This document shows positions 15,729 through 25,734 of a stretch of DNA of 64,000 bases, one piece after another. Both the position numbers and the translations under genes were made by a program. The stretch comes from Isosphaeraceae bacterium EP7 (GTDB lineage: Bacteria > Planctomycetota > Planctomycetia > Isosphaerales > Isosphaeraceae), in contig CP151667.1 of the NCBI GenBank assembly GCA_038400315.1, forward strand, positions 930,001-994,000, in the 5' to 3' direction. The stretch's first letter is position 1, and every line of letters begins with the position of its first letter. Under the pieces are notes generated by a model, which was not told the DNA's origin, did no database searches, and saw only the letters and a program-made list of their open reading frames with translations.

Positions 15729-17978
15729 ATGGCGCTGGCGACTTGGATCCTCTGGGTGGGGCTCGTCGGGTATGCCGAAGGGGGGGCGACCCCCGACGCC
15801 GTCCGTCGAGACTACGAGGCGGCCCGCCTGGCCGCCGGGCGCGACGTCGACTCGCAGCTAAAGCTTGCGCTGTGGTGTGAGCGGCACGGGCTCAACGCTG
15901 AGCGTCGGCGTCACCTGGCCCTGGCCGTGATGGCCGACCCGAAGAACCCGACCGCGCGAGGGCTGCTGGGACAGGTCGCCGATGGCGAGAAGTGGTCGAC
16001 CGTGGCTCAGCCGGGCCAGCCGCCCGATCCGGGGCCCGACACGGCGATGCGCGAGGAGTACCGCCGACGTCGCGACGCGATGAAGGGCTCCGCCGACTCG
16101 CACCTGAAGCTGGCGAGGTGGTGCGATGAAGCGGGCTTGAAGGAGGAATCGGTGGCGCACTACCGCGCCACGGTGCGACTCGACCCGTTGAGGGACGAGG
16201 CGTGGAAGCGGCTGGGATACAAGTCGCGCAAAGGCCGCTGGGTCACCGATGGGCAACTTGCGCTGGAGCGTGCCCAGGCCACGGCGCAGCAGAAGGCCAA
16301 CAAGCACTGGAGGCCGAAGCTGGCGAGCATCCGCTCGCGGCTCGAAGGGCGGGACCAGGCCGCGCGCGAGGCGGCCGAGGTCGAGGTCGCCGGGGTGACC
16401 GATCCCCTGGCCGTGCCGTCGATCTGGGATGTCTTCGCCAACAGCGGGACGTCCGGCCAGCGTACCGCGGCCCAGCTCTTCGGACAGATCGACGCTCCCT
16501 CCGCCTCGCACAGTCTGGCCTTACTGGCCCTCTACGCCGAGAAGCCCGAGACCCGACGCGTCGCCCTCGAGACGCTCAGGCACCGAGAAACGCGGGATTA
16601 CCTGAGCATTTTCGTCGACCTGGTCGCGGAGCCGGTCACTTACCGCGTGCAGGCCGTGAGTGGCCCTGGAACGCAAGGCGTGCTGGCGATTGATGGCAAC
16701 GGAACTTCCGTCCGTCGGATCTACGCGCCCCCGGCGATGCCGGACATCCCGCTCTTCGACGGCGAGCAAATCTCGTACGACCAGGAGGGATTGCCGGTCG
16801 TCACACGGATGACCGGCTTCAATCGGGAGACGACGACGACGACGACTTCCGTCGACCCGAATGCCTACTTCGCCGGTGACGTGAAGGGCGTGGCCAGGAA
16901 TGAAGCGACCCTCGCACAGGCCAGGCAAAGCTACAACAACCTTGTCGCCAATCCGGCAGGGGGGTTGTATGCGAAACGAACGGGCTGGGGTAACGGGATC
17001 AGGGGCTTATACACCCCGACCTCGGCCGAAACTGCGGCGGACGCCCGGATTAATGTGACGACGACCACGGACGTCGATCGGCCGACCGGCTTCACGATCC
17101 CGATCGGCCAGATCGCCCGCGAATATCAGCGATCGGCCTTCGTGGCCCAGCAGCAGCTCGCCGGCGATGTCCAGGCCATCGAGGCGAGCAACGAGCAGAT
17201 TCGGTTCTCGAACGACCGGGTCCTGGGGGCCCTGAAGACGCTGACGGGCCAGGACCTCGGGGCCGATCGCGAAGCATGGGCACGCTGGTGGGCACGCGAG
17301 CAGGGCTATGCCTTCGCCCTCGCCCCCGGCTCGCAATCCACGGCGACCATCGAGCAGGTCGTCCCCCTGGGCTATACCCCCCAACCGATTGGGGGCGCAC
17401 CGACCCAGGGGGCGGTGATCAACACGCAGGTCACGAATGGTGCCACCGCGGGCACCACGGGAGCCTTCGATCGATCGATGCAGGAGCAGGGCTTCATGCG
17501 TGCGAGTCACAACTGCTTCGCACAGGGGACGCCGGTGCGGACGGCGGACGGTCCACGTCCGATCGAAACGCTCCGGATCGGCGACCGGGTCCTGGTACAG
17601 GACCAGGACGATGGCCAACTGCGTGTGCAGCCGATCGTGCAGGTCTATCACAACCAGCCGTCGCCGACGCTTCGGATCGCGTTGGGTGACGAGTCGGTGG
17701 TGGCCACGCCGATCCATCGATTCTGGGTCGCCGGGCGCGGCTGGGTGCAGACCGAACGGCTGGCGGTGGGCGACCGGATCCGGACACTCGCCGGGCTGGC
17801 GGCGGTCAAGTCGATCGAGGAAGCGGGTGTCCAGCCCGTGTTCAACCTCGAAGTGGCGAGCGGGGAGAGCTACTTCGTGGGGAGCTCGGGGTTGCTGGTG
17901 CACGACAACTCGACGATCCGGCCGACTCCCAAGCCCTTCGATGCGATTGCCGAGGCCGGCCCGGTCGTGGCTCGCTGA
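15729..17978 (+). CDS. Exported TPR/HEAT-like protein with C-terminal Hint (intein-like) domain
   Basis: 749 residues from ATG 15729, which has GGAGG about 8 bases upstream; an in-frame ATG 22 codons earlier (15663) lacks a site. The N-terminus (MALATWILWVGLVGYAEGGA) is a signal peptide. Two related TPR-like units follow (QLKLALWCERHGLNAERRRHLALA; HLKLARWCDEAGLKEESVAHY), then a HEAT-like stretch near 210-290. A Gly/Thr-rich middle section is unrecognised. Residues 596-727 are a Hint domain: catalytic C596 in NCFAQGTPV, the block-B TxxH as TPIHRFWV, and the terminal LLVHDN with N727. Only 22 residues follow, with no toxin or other domain. Autocleavage or ester-linked attachment is possible; function unknown. 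Confidence 0.82.
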   Translation: MALATWILWVGLVGYAEGGATPDAVRRDYEAARLAAGRDVDSQLKLALWCERHGLNAERRRHLALAVMADPKNPTARGLLGQVADGEKWSTVAQPGQPPDPGPDTAMREEYRRRRDAMKGSADSHLKLARWCDEAGLKEESVAHYRATVRLDPLRDEAWKRLGYKSRKGRWVTDGQLALERAQATAQQKANKHWRPKLASIRSRLEGRDQAAREAAEVEVAGVTDPLAVPSIWDVFANSGTSGQRTAAQLFGQIDAPSASHSLALLALYAEKPETRRVALETLRHRETRDYLSIFVDLVAEPVTYRVQAVSGPGTQGVLAIDGNGTSVRRIYAPPAMPDIPLFDGEQISYDQEGLPVVTRMTGFNRETTTTTTSVDPNAYFAGDVKGVARNEATLAQARQSYNNLVANPAGGLYAKRTGWGNGIRGLYTPTSAETAADARINVTTTTDVDRPTGFTIPIGQIAREYQRSAFVAQQQLAGDVQAIEASNEQIRFSNDRVLGALKTLTGQDLGADREAWARWWAREQGYAFALAPGSQSTATIEQVVPLGYTPQPIGGAPTQGAVINTQVTNGATAGTTGAFDRSMQEQGFMRASHNCFAQGTPVRTADGPRPIETLRIGDRVLVQDQDDGQLRVQPIVQVYHNQPSPTLRIALGDESVVATPIHRFWVAGRGWVQTERLAVGDRIRTLAGLAAVKSIEEAGVQPVFNLEVASGESYFVGSSGLLVHDNSTIRPTPKPFDAIAEAGPVVAR

Positions 17979-18145
17979 GATTCGGCCGTCGGGACGTGCT
18001 GGATTTGACGGCGGCGGCATGGGCGTTCGGGCCGATGTCGCCGCCGTTTCATTGTCGCGGGGCGGGCAGGGGTTAGAATTCGGGGCAGATCGTCGAGCCG
18101 ACGTCGGCGCGTCGTCCTTCTAGCTGGCCCCTACGAGTCGCGAGC

Positions 18146-18970
18146 GTGCCCACAATCGACGACTTGCCCGAGGGAGAGCGGCCCCTCAAGCCGCCCAGCG
18201 TGGCCGTGGCCATCCCCTGCCTCAATGAAGCCGCCGCGATCGAGATGGTCATCGAGGCCTGGCGGGCGGCGCTTCCCGATGCGGCGATCGTGGTCTTCGA
18301 CAACGGGTCGACCGACGGGACGGGGAACCTGGCGCGGGCCCTGGGGGTCCGGGTCGTCAACGTCCCGGAGCGGGGGAAGGGGAACGCGGTCCGGGCGGCG
18401 TTCGACTCGCTGGACGATTACGACCTGATGGTGATGACCGACGGCGACGGGACGTATCCGGCCGAGGAGGTGCATCGCCTGCTGGCCCCCGTGCTGGAGG
18501 GCGAGGCCGACATGGTGATCGGCGAGCGCAAGCCTGTGCACGAACTCGGGGCCATGACGCCGTTGAGGCGGACGGGGAATTTCCTGATCAGGACGGCCTT
18601 CCGCGTCCTGATCGGCCAGAATCCGGGCGACATGCTCTCGGGCTATCGGGTCTTCACCCGGGCCTTCCGCCGGCTGGTCAAGCTGCGATCGGCCGGGTTC
18701 GAGATCGAGACCGAGCTTTCCTGCGAGGCGATCCTGCACGGACTGCGGGTGGTCCAGGTGCAGGTCCCCTATCGGCCGCGGATCGAGGGGACGAAGAGCA
18801 AGCTCAGGGCCTTCCGCGACGGCCGGCGGATCCTCTGGATGATCGTCGGCGAGTCGGCGCGAGACGCCCCCTGGCGGCTTGCCCTCACGCTCCTCGTCGG
18901 CCTGATGGCGACGCTCGTCCTGGTGGGCGGACTGGCGGCAGCCCTGGGCATCGGGCCCGGGACGAGTTGA
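18146..18970 (+). CDS. Family 2 glycosyltransferase (dolichyl-phosphate mannosyltransferase-like)
   Basis: 274 residues from GTG 18146. A GT-A fold: the nucleotide-binding VAVAIPCLNEAAAI at 19-32, DNGSTDGTG at 52-60, the metal-binding D99-G-D101 in MTDGDGTYP, and DMLSGYRVF in the acceptor region, as in DPM1/GtrB-type enzymes. One C-terminal hydrophobic helix (about 244-268) probably anchors it to the membrane. It likely transfers a sugar from a nucleotide donor to a polyprenyl phosphate, though donor and acceptor cannot be told. It stands 167 bases after the Hint-protein gene on the same strand and converges with fumarase. Confidence 0.87.
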   Translation: MPTIDDLPEGERPLKPPSVAVAIPCLNEAAAIEMVIEAWRAALPDAAIVVFDNGSTDGTGNLARALGVRVVNVPERGKGNAVRAAFDSLDDYDLMVMTDGDGTYPAEEVHRLLAPVLEGEADMVIGERKPVHELGAMTPLRRTGNFLIRTAFRVLIGQNPGDMLSGYRVFTRAFRRLVKLRSAGFEIETELSCEAILHGLRVVQVQVPYRPRIEGTKSKLRAFRDGRRILWMIVGESARDAPWRLALTLLVGLMATLVLVGGLAAALGIGPGTS

Positions 18971-19007
18971 TCCCCCGGCCCTCGATCCGATCCGAATTGC
19001 CTCGGTC

Positions 19008-20636
19008 TCAGCGGTTGAGGACGGGCAGCTGGCTGAAGAATTCGTTCCCTTTGTCGTCGACGAGGACGAAGGCGGGGAAGTCGACGACGTCGATCTTGTA
19101 GACGGCTTCCATGCCTAGTTCGGGGTATTCCAGCAGCTCGACCTTGCGGATGCTTTCCTGGGCGAGCAGCGCGGCGGGGCCGCCGATCGAGCCGAGGTAG
19201 AAGCCGCCGTGGGCCTTGCAGGCGTCGGTGACGGCCTGGGACCGGTTCCCCTTGGCGATCATGACCATCGAGCCGCCGCCGGCCTGAAACTGTTCGACGT
19301 AGCTGTCCATCCGGCCAGCCGTGGTGGGGCCGAACGAGCCGGAAGGCATCCCTTCGGGGGTCTTGGCCGGACCTGCGTAGTAGACGGGATGGTCCTTGAG
19401 GTATTGCGGCATCCCCTCGCCGCGATCGAGCCGTTCCTTGATCTTCGCGTGGGCGATGTCGCGAGCCACGACGATGGTGCCGGTCAGCTTCAAGGGGGTC
19501 GAGATCGGGTACTTCGACAGTTCGGCGAGGATCTCGGGCATCGGCCGGTTGAGGTCGACGGCGACCCCGTGATCGGCTTCGAGTCCGGCGCGGTGCTCGC
19601 CGGGGAGGAACCTGGCGGGGTTGCGTTCGAGCTGCTCGAGCCAGAGGCCGTCGCGGTCGATCTTCGCCTTGATGTTGCGGTCGGCCGAGCAGGAGACGGC
19701 GATGCCGACCGGGCACGAGGCGCCGTGGCGGGGCAGGCGGATGACACGGGCGTCGAGGGCGAAGTACTTGCCGCCGAACTGGGCGCCAATCCCCGACCTG
19801 CGGGCCAGGTCCATCACGGTCTCTTCCATCGCCGTGTCGCGGAACGCCTGGCCGAGCCTGCTCCCTTCGGTTGGGAGGTAGTCATAAGCCCCCGTGCTGG
19901 CCATCTTGACGGCCTTCATCGTGGCCTCGGCCGAGGTGCCGCCGATGACCACGGCCAGGTGATAGGGCGGGCACGCGGCGGTGCCCAGCGACCTGAGCTT
20001 CTGGTCGAGGAAGGCGGTCAGGCTCTTGGGATTCAGGAGGGCCTTGGTCTCCTGGAAGAGCATCGACTTGTTGGCCGACCCGCCCCCCTTGGCGACGAAG
20101 AGGAACTCGTACTTCGACCCGGGGGTGGCGTACAGGTCGATCTGGGCGGGGAGATTGGTGCCGGTGTTGGCCTCGTCGTACATCGTCAGGGGGACGGTCT
20201 GCGAGTAGCGGAGGTTTTCCTTGAGGTAGGTCTCGTAGATCCCCTTTGAGAGCCATTCCTCGTCGCGGCAGTCGGTCCAGACGCGCTGGCCTTTCTTGCC
20301 GATGATGGTGGCGGTGCCGGTATCCTGGCACATGGGGAGCTGGTAGCCGGAGGCGACGACGGCGTTGCGTAGCAGGGTGAGGGCCACGCCGCGGTCGTTG
20401 GTCGAGGCCTCGGGGTCGTCGAGGATGGCGGCGACCTTGGCCAGGTGCGCGGGCCTGTACAGGAAGGAGACGTCGCGGAAGGCTTCGCGGGCGAGGGTTT
20501 GAAGCGCTTCGGGGGCGACCTTGAGAATCTCCTGCCCTTCGAACGTGGCGACGGAGACGTGCTCGGACCCGAGCGGGCGATACTGGGTGGCGTCGGGGCC
20601 CAGGGGGAAGGGGTCCTGGTAGGCGAACTCGGGCAT
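19008..20636 (-). CDS. Fumarate hydratase class I (iron-sulfur)
   Basis: 542 residues, the single-chain class I length. It interconverts fumarate and malate in the TCA cycle, using a [4Fe-4S] cluster. The N-terminal alpha domain contains [11 protein letters not shown] with cluster ligand C103, and further cysteines lie in [15 protein letters not shown] and [15 protein letters not shown]. The C-terminal beta domain ([35 protein letters not shown]) is fused, as in FumA/FumB. The start ATG 20636 gives [13 protein letters not shown], typical of this group. It begins 63 bases after the stop of the hybrid histidine kinase on the same strand, so the two are probably co-transcribed. Confidence 0.94.
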   Translation of the reverse strand: MPEFAYQDPFPLGPDATQYRPLGSEHVSVATFEGQEILKVAPEALQTLAREAFRDVSFLYRPAHLAKVAAILDDPEASTNDRGVALTLLRNAVVASGYQLPMCQDTGTATIIGKKGQRVWTDCRDEEWLSKGIYETYLKENLRYSQTVPLTMYDEANTGTNLPAQIDLYATPGSKYEFLFVAKGGGSANKSMLFQETKALLNPKSLTAFLDQKLRSLGTAACPPYHLAVVIGGTSAEATMKAVKMASTGAYDYLPTEGSRLGQAFRDTAMEETVMDLARRSGIGAQFGGKYFALDARVIRLPRHGASCPVGIAVSCSADRNIKAKIDRDGLWLEQLERNPARFLPGEHRAGLEADHGVAVDLNRPMPEILAELSKYPISTPLKLTGTIVVARDIAHAKIKERLDRGEGMPQYLKDHPVYYAGPAKTPEGMPSGSFGPTTAGRMDSYVEQFQAGGGSMVMIAKGNRSQAVTDACKAHGGFYLGSIGGPAALLAQESIRKVELLEYPELGMEAVYKIDVVDFPAFVLVDDKGNEFFSQLPVLNR

Positions 20637-20699
20637 GGAAGGAGATCCCCCCGGCGAGCGTCGGGCGTGGGGCCCGACGCGCCGGTCGTTTCGGTTGGT

Positions 20700-23141
20700 T
20701 CAGGGGCGGGCGGGCTTGCCGATGGTGGCGAGGGCCTTCTGGATCCGATCCCAGGTGACCGGCTTCTCCAGGTAGCCGTTGACGCCGGCCTCGCCGATCC
20801 GGTGCTGATTGACGAGCGTGACGTCGCCTGTGAGGGCGAAGATGGGGAGGTCGCGCGTGGCGGGGTCGGCGCGGAGGGCGATGGTCGCGTCGATGCCATC
20901 CATGATGGGCATGTTCACGTCCATGAGGATGGCCACGGGTCGCTCGCGGCGGGCGAGGGCCAGGGCATCGCGGCCGTTGCTCGCTTCCAGGGTGCGGTAG
21001 CCCATGCGTGAGATGACCCTGGCCAGCGTCTGGCGGCTCTCCAGGTGGTCTTCGGCGATGAGCACGGCGCCGCCGTCCTCGCCGTCGTGCGACTGGGTGA
21101 GCCGTGCGGCGACCTCGACGGGCTCGGCGTTGACGAGGATGGAGGCCGGAAGGCGAAGACGGAAGGTGCTTCCGCTGCCGGGGGCGCTGGTCAGGCGGAT
21201 CTCGCCGTTGAGGAGGCTGGCCAGGCGGTGGCAGATGGCCAGGCCCAGTCCGGTGCGCTCGCCCATGGAACGCTCGGGAGCGTCGAGGATCGTGAATTCG
21301 TCGAAGATCCGGGCCTGGTCCTCCGCGGCGATCCCGACGCCGGTGTCGCGCACGGAGATCTCGATCGTCTCCGCGTCGCGATGGCCCAGGATCTCGATGG
21401 ACCCGTGGTCGGTGTACCGCAGCGCGTTGGACAGGAGGTTCGACAGGATCTGCTTGAGCTTGGAGCGATCGGTCTCGACGGAGAGCTCGGCCAGCGGGCC
21501 GGCGTCGATGGAGACCTGAAGCCCCTTGAGCTTGGCCTGCGGTTTGATGCTCGAGAGGCATTCGGAGAGGACCGGCATGACCGGGAACCGCGAGGGCATC
21601 GCCGGCAAGGCACCTGCGTCGATCTTGCTGAGATTCAGGAGGTCGCCCAGCAGGTCGAGCACGTTATTCACCGAGTTGCGGATGGTGCGCAGGCACTCGT
21701 GGACCTCGGGGTCGGACTGGTCGCGCACCTGAATCTCGAGCAGCTCTGCGGCGAGCACGACGGCGTTGAGCGGGGTCCTTGCGTCGTGCGAGAGGGCCGA
21801 GACGATCCGGGTCTTGTGCCTCGAGGCTTCCTCGGCCAGCTCGCGCTGCTGGGCGAGGGAGACTTCCAGCTCGATGCGCTCGGTGATGTCGACGGCCGAG
21901 CCGAGGTAGCCGAGGAATCTGTTATCGGCCCCGTAGAAGGGGGCTCCGTGGTCGGAGATCCAGCGGAACTGGCCGTCGTGCCTGCGCAGGCGATAGTCGA
22001 CCCGGAGGGTCTCGCGGCCGTTGATGGCCGCCGCGATGACGGCCAGGGCGCGCTCGGAGTCGTCGGGATGGATCCCCTCGGCCCAGCCCTGGCCCATCTC
22101 GGCGTCGCGGGATCGGCCGGTGAAGTCGAGCCAGGCCTGGTTGACGAAGTCGATCGTCCCCTCGGCGTCGGTGCGCCAGATGAGGACGGGGGATTGTTCG
22201 ACGATGGCGCGGAAGCGGGCCTCGCTGCCGGCCAGGTCGGCCTCGAGCTTGCGGCTGTTGGTGACGTCCTGCACGACGGTCACGGCACCCGTCGGCTGGC
22301 CATCGTGGGAGAGCAGGGGGGTGGAACCGACGACGATATAGCGCAACGCGTCGGGCGTGCCCCAGAGCATCTCCTGCTGGAGGACAATCTCGCCGCGAAG
22401 AGCGCGGGTGGTGGGCAGCTCGTCACCCGAGATCGGGTTGCCGTCGAGCGTCCGGTAGGAGAAGTGAGCCCTCAGGTCATCCAGGCTCAGTCGGTTGAGC
22501 TCGGCGTCGCTGCTGGGGAAGCCCTGGAGCCTCTCGGCCTCGCTGTTGACCGCGACGAGGGTGCCGTTGCCGTCGAAGACCCAGACGCCGACGGGGAGGT
22601 TTTTCAGGACGGTCCGGAGCTTGGCCTGCTCGAGCTTAGCGGCGAGCCAGGCGTCCTGCATCGCGGCCTGGCGGATCTCGACCTCGGCGAGCGCCTTGCT
22701 CGTCTCCAGGCGGCTGTCCTCCTGGTACTGCTGGATGCTCTCGGCGGTCGCGACGTCGAGCACGCTGTTGATGACCGTCAGCAGGTCGAACAGGTCGTCG
22801 GACGCGACGTCGTTGAGCCGGCAGAACTCCAGCGTGGCGCTGATGAGCGTGGTGCGCAGGTGCCCGAGTTCTCGGACGACTTCGGCGATGTCGTACCCGG
22901 CAAGCCAGCGGTGCCGGCCATGCTCCTGGCTGGCGACGATGGTCGAATGCTCGCGGTTGAGCCCGCGGAGTTGCTCGGCGAGGTGCTGGAGGATCACCGG
23001 GATATGGTCGAGGAAGTCGGTCCGACTGAGACGCTCGGCCTCCGGGACGTCTCCGACGCGCTCGACGGTCGATCTCCAGACGGCCAGGATGGCGTCCATC
23101 TGGGCGTCGAGATAATCCGCCAGCACGGCGGTCGTATCCAT
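20700..23141 (-). CDS. Soluble hybrid sensor histidine kinase (RsbRD-like, two PAS, HisKA, HATPase, receiver)
   Basis: 813 residues, no transmembrane segment. Residues 1-150 are an all-helical domain (LDAQMDAILAVWRSTVERVGD...) resembling the RsbRD/RsbT co-antagonist N-terminal sensor fold. Two PAS domains follow, at about 185-300 (LPVGVWVFDGNGTLVAVN) and 305-425 (SPVLIWRTDAEGTIDFVN ... ITERIELE). The HisKA H box is variant, SHDARTPLN with H452. The HATPase domain has NALRYTDHG, DTGVGI and GERTGLGLAI. The C-terminal receiver (VLIAEDHLESRQTL) has acceptor D741 in ILMDVNMP and an EKP lysine. It is a cytosolic stress or redox sensor by architecture. It is followed at 63 bases by fumarase, which suggests a metabolic link but does not prove one. 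Confidence 0.9.
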   Translation of the reverse strand: MDTTAVLADYLDAQMDAILAVWRSTVERVGDVPEAERLSRTDFLDHIPVILQHLAEQLRGLNREHSTIVASQEHGRHRWLAGYDIAEVVRELGHLRTTLISATLEFCRLNDVASDDLFDLLTVINSVLDVATAESIQQYQEDSRLETSKALAEVEIRQAAMQDAWLAAKLEQAKLRTVLKNLPVGVWVFDGNGTLVAVNSEAERLQGFPSSDAELNRLSLDDLRAHFSYRTLDGNPISGDELPTTRALRGEIVLQQEMLWGTPDALRYIVVGSTPLLSHDGQPTGAVTVVQDVTNSRKLEADLAGSEARFRAIVEQSPVLIWRTDAEGTIDFVNQAWLDFTGRSRDAEMGQGWAEGIHPDDSERALAVIAAAINGRETLRVDYRLRRHDGQFRWISDHGAPFYGADNRFLGYLGSAVDITERIELEVSLAQQRELAEEASRHKTRIVSALSHDARTPLNAVVLAAELLEIQVRDQSDPEVHECLRTIRNSVNNVLDLLGDLLNLSKIDAGALPAMPSRFPVMPVLSECLSSIKPQAKLKGLQVSIDAGPLAELSVETDRSKLKQILSNLLSNALRYTDHGSIEILGHRDAETIEISVRDTGVGIAAEDQARIFDEFTILDAPERSMGERTGLGLAICHRLASLLNGEIRLTSAPGSGSTFRLRLPASILVNAEPVEVAARLTQSHDGEDGGAVLIAEDHLESRQTLARVISRMGYRTLEASNGRDALALARRERPVAILMDVNMPIMDGIDATIALRADPATRDLPIFALTGDVTLVNQHRIGEAGVNGYLEKPVTWDRIQKALATIGKPARP

Positions 23142-23463
23142 AAGACGTTGAGTCCTTTTGGATTGGATCCAGCGGCGTTGCTGTCCCTGGGCCGGGGTGG
23201 TTTACGAATGCCCTTCGCCTGGCTCCGCCCCAACTCGCCGGGCCATGATACCCGGCCGACGAGCGCATGAGCAATCGCACCCGCGACAATTCGGCGACGG
23301 ACCGAACGGAGTGGGGGCCGGGCCCAACTCCGGGGGTCATTGGCGCATGCCCGCGGGCCGGATACGATTTTGAATGCGAGCGTGGTGCCCGAACGAGACG
23401 GCCCGAACCTCCCGCCGGGGGCCCTTCCCGCTCGCCCCACCGCATCCGAAAGGAACGCCCGCC
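23142..23463. other. Divergent intergenic region, kinase / secreted protein
   Basis: 322 bases between two divergent genes. A GC palindrome GCCCGCGGGC at 23349-23358 is at chance level for this base composition. Promoters for both genes are expected, but none could be assigned. Confidence 0.35.
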
Positions 23464-25734
23464 GTGCGATGCCCTTGCCTCCTTCCCGGAGTGGTCGCCC
23501 GCCTGCTCGCCGGCCTGACCCTGGCCCTAACGCTGGCCTCGGCTCTACCCGATGTCTCGGCGCAGGTGGTCGGGGCCAAGCCCGCGCCCCTGCCCCCGCC
23601 GACCTTCGAACCACTTGGGCGGTATGCCCCCGCCGAGGGTGTGGCCCTCTACTTTGAGTTTGGCGGATTGCTCTCGAAGCGCGAGGCCTGGACTGCGACG
23701 GCCGCCTATAAGGTCTTCGCGGAGACCGGCTTCGGCCCGGCCCTGGAGGGCGAGCTGACGCAGATCTTGCGCCAGATGCCCGCCAATGCGAAGTTCAGGC
23801 AGAAGCTCGAAGCCGCGGAACTGATAACCCTCGCGCGACACATCGCCGATCACGGGGTGCTCTTCGCCGTCGTGCCGCCAAAAGCGGGAGGGGACGGGCT
23901 CGACGGCCTGAACATCTTGGTCCTCCGCAATGCGGCCCGCAAGGATATCCGCCCGCAGTTCGCCCGGCTGATGGGGAGCATTCAGGGCGACCGGGGCGCC
24001 AAGCTGACGGTCGCTCCCGGGAACCGATCTGTCGTGATGATCACCGCCAAGGCCGACCAGCCCGGCGGAGACGCCATCTGGTGGGTCGAGAAGGACGATC
24101 TCATCGTCATTCACGGAGATGCACGATCGAAGGGGCTCGATGCGGCCCTCAAACGCTGCGTGGCCATCGTCGATGGAACCACCCCCAATGCGACGACCAA
24201 CCCGGCGATCGTCGACCTATTGACGCCGGTCGACGGCTTCCAGCCGATCGGCATCCTCACGGCCGACGTCTCGGCCATCCCGCCGATGCCCGGAGGCGGC
24301 CGGGTCGGAGACTATGTCCAAGGGATTGACGCCCGCTGGGGCTTCCAGGACGAAGCCTTGCTGAGCGTCACTCGCCTGAAAACGGCCACGCCACGCAAGG
24401 GGCTCCTGACACTGCTCGACCAGCCGACCTTCGGCCGCGAGACGCTCCCCCCGATCCCCGGCGGGACCACCACATTCGCCGTGCTCTCGACGACCCCGGA
24501 CAAGGTGATCGACCAGATCATGGAGTTCGCCAAGCAGTTCAACCCCAACGCAGGCCAGAAGATCGAGGCACTCGAGGCGGACCTGAAGGAGGATCGGATC
24601 AAGCTCCGAGAGGATCTCCTCCGCAAGATCGGGCCGCGGATCGGGGTTTACCTCACTCCCGTCGCGATCAAGCCCGACCCGGCTCCGGCAGCCCCGGGTG
24701 CCCCGACGGCGGCCGACTCGCCGCCGCTGGCTTCCTTGTTCCGCATGCCGAAGGTCACACTCGTGGCCGACGTGAACGACTCGACGGCCCTGGCCCGCAC
24801 GCTCGACCAGCTGATGATCTACGTGAACCAGCGGCTTCGCGACTATCCGGTCGGGACGCAGCCTCCTCCGACGGAGGCGAATGCCGGGGGGGCGCCCGCC
24901 AAGAAAAAGGCCGCGCCGGCCGTGATGAACTTCCGGACGGTACTGGCCAATAATTCCAAGAGCTTCATCCTGACCATCCCGCCGGGAACCTTGCCCGCCC
25001 CGCTCGCCGCGCTGATCCGGCCCGCGATCCGGCTCGGGCCCAAGACGCTGGTCATCTCCAGCGCGGCCGACACCGCCAGGCAGGCGGTCGAATTGAAGCC
25101 CGAAGACCAGATCAAGGCCGAGGGCGACCTGGCCACGCCGCTGAGCCGCCTGCCCGGTAGCCTGATCTTCCTGGCGATGCTCGACCCGCGGCCGATTCTG
25201 CCCCAGGCCCTTGCCTCGTCCGCCTCGATCCTCAATGCCGGAATCGCCCTGGGCCGACTGCCCGACGGCCGCGCCTCGACCCTGGTCGGGAACCATGCCG
25301 GGTTGCTGGCGGTGCTCGCGGGGAACTCGCCCGACTCGTCCAGCCCGGGCGCGACGCCCGTCGCCCCCGGTGCCAAGCCCTCGTTCCGGGTGCGGGCCGA
25401 CTCCTCGAAAATCGTCAATGCCGACGCCATCCGCCAGCTCCTGTTTCCGCATACCTTCGCAATCTCGGCCGATGCCCAGCAGATGACCATCACCACTCGC
25501 CAGGCTTATCCCAGCCTGCTCGCGCCATCGAACCTCGCCCTGCTCGGTTCGTGGGCCGGTCGGCGAATGGCCGAGGCCGAGAAGGACGCGACCGATGCCG
25601 CGCAGGCAGCCGCCGCGACCGCTCCCGCGACGCCCGGAGGCCCCGGCTTTCAGGGCGGGCCGAACGGCCAGGGGCGATTCCCCGGCGCCCCCGGTGCGGC
25701 CGCACCCGGCGGCGCCTCCCGCCGGGACAGGTGA
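23464..25734 (+). CDS. Large exported protein of unknown function
   Basis: 756 residues. GTG 23464 is chosen because AAAGGA (23449-23454) is 9 bases upstream and the protein then opens with a clean signal peptide (MRCPCLLPGVVARLLAGL... to ASALPDVSAQ). The upstream open frame is Arg/Pro-rich and unlikely to be translated. The mature part repeats a pattern of beta strands with helices (GVALYFEFGGLLSKREAW; GVLFAVVPPKAG; MITAKADQPGG). It looks like tandem copies of a modest alpha/beta fold, similar in feel to DUF3352-type planctomycete proteins, but this is not a firm assignment. The tail is Gly/Pro/Ala-rich. A terminator-like hairpin follows, then trmL. Confidence 0.7.
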   Translation: MRCPCLLPGVVARLLAGLTLALTLASALPDVSAQVVGAKPAPLPPPTFEPLGRYAPAEGVALYFEFGGLLSKREAWTATAAYKVFAETGFGPALEGELTQILRQMPANAKFRQKLEAAELITLARHIADHGVLFAVVPPKAGGDGLDGLNILVLRNAARKDIRPQFARLMGSIQGDRGAKLTVAPGNRSVVMITAKADQPGGDAIWWVEKDDLIVIHGDARSKGLDAALKRCVAIVDGTTPNATTNPAIVDLLTPVDGFQPIGILTADVSAIPPMPGGGRVGDYVQGIDARWGFQDEALLSVTRLKTATPRKGLLTLLDQPTFGRETLPPIPGGTTTFAVLSTTPDKVIDQIMEFAKQFNPNAGQKIEALEADLKEDRIKLREDLLRKIGPRIGVYLTPVAIKPDPAPAAPGAPTAADSPPLASLFRMPKVTLVADVNDSTALARTLDQLMIYVNQRLRDYPVGTQPPPTEANAGGAPAKKKAAPAVMNFRTVLANNSKSFILTIPPGTLPAPLAALIRPAIRLGPKTLVISSAADTARQAVELKPEDQIKAEGDLATPLSRLPGSLIFLAMLDPRPILPQALASSASILNAGIALGRLPDGRASTLVGNHAGLLAVLAGNSPDSSSPGATPVAPGAKPSFRVRADSSKIVNADAIRQLLFPHTFAISADAQQMTITTRQAYPSLLAPSNLALLGSWAGRRMAEAEKDATDAAQAAAATAPATPGGPGFQGGPNGQGRFPGAPGAAAPGGASRRDR

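Noticed and set aside
21045-23270. A 741-codon open frame on the plus strand opposite the hybrid histidine kinase
   Set aside because: It is the reverse of a real GC-rich gene. The protein is Gly/Asp/Glu/Val-rich without any recognised motif, and the minus strand encodes unmistakable PAS, HisKA, HATPase and receiver domains.
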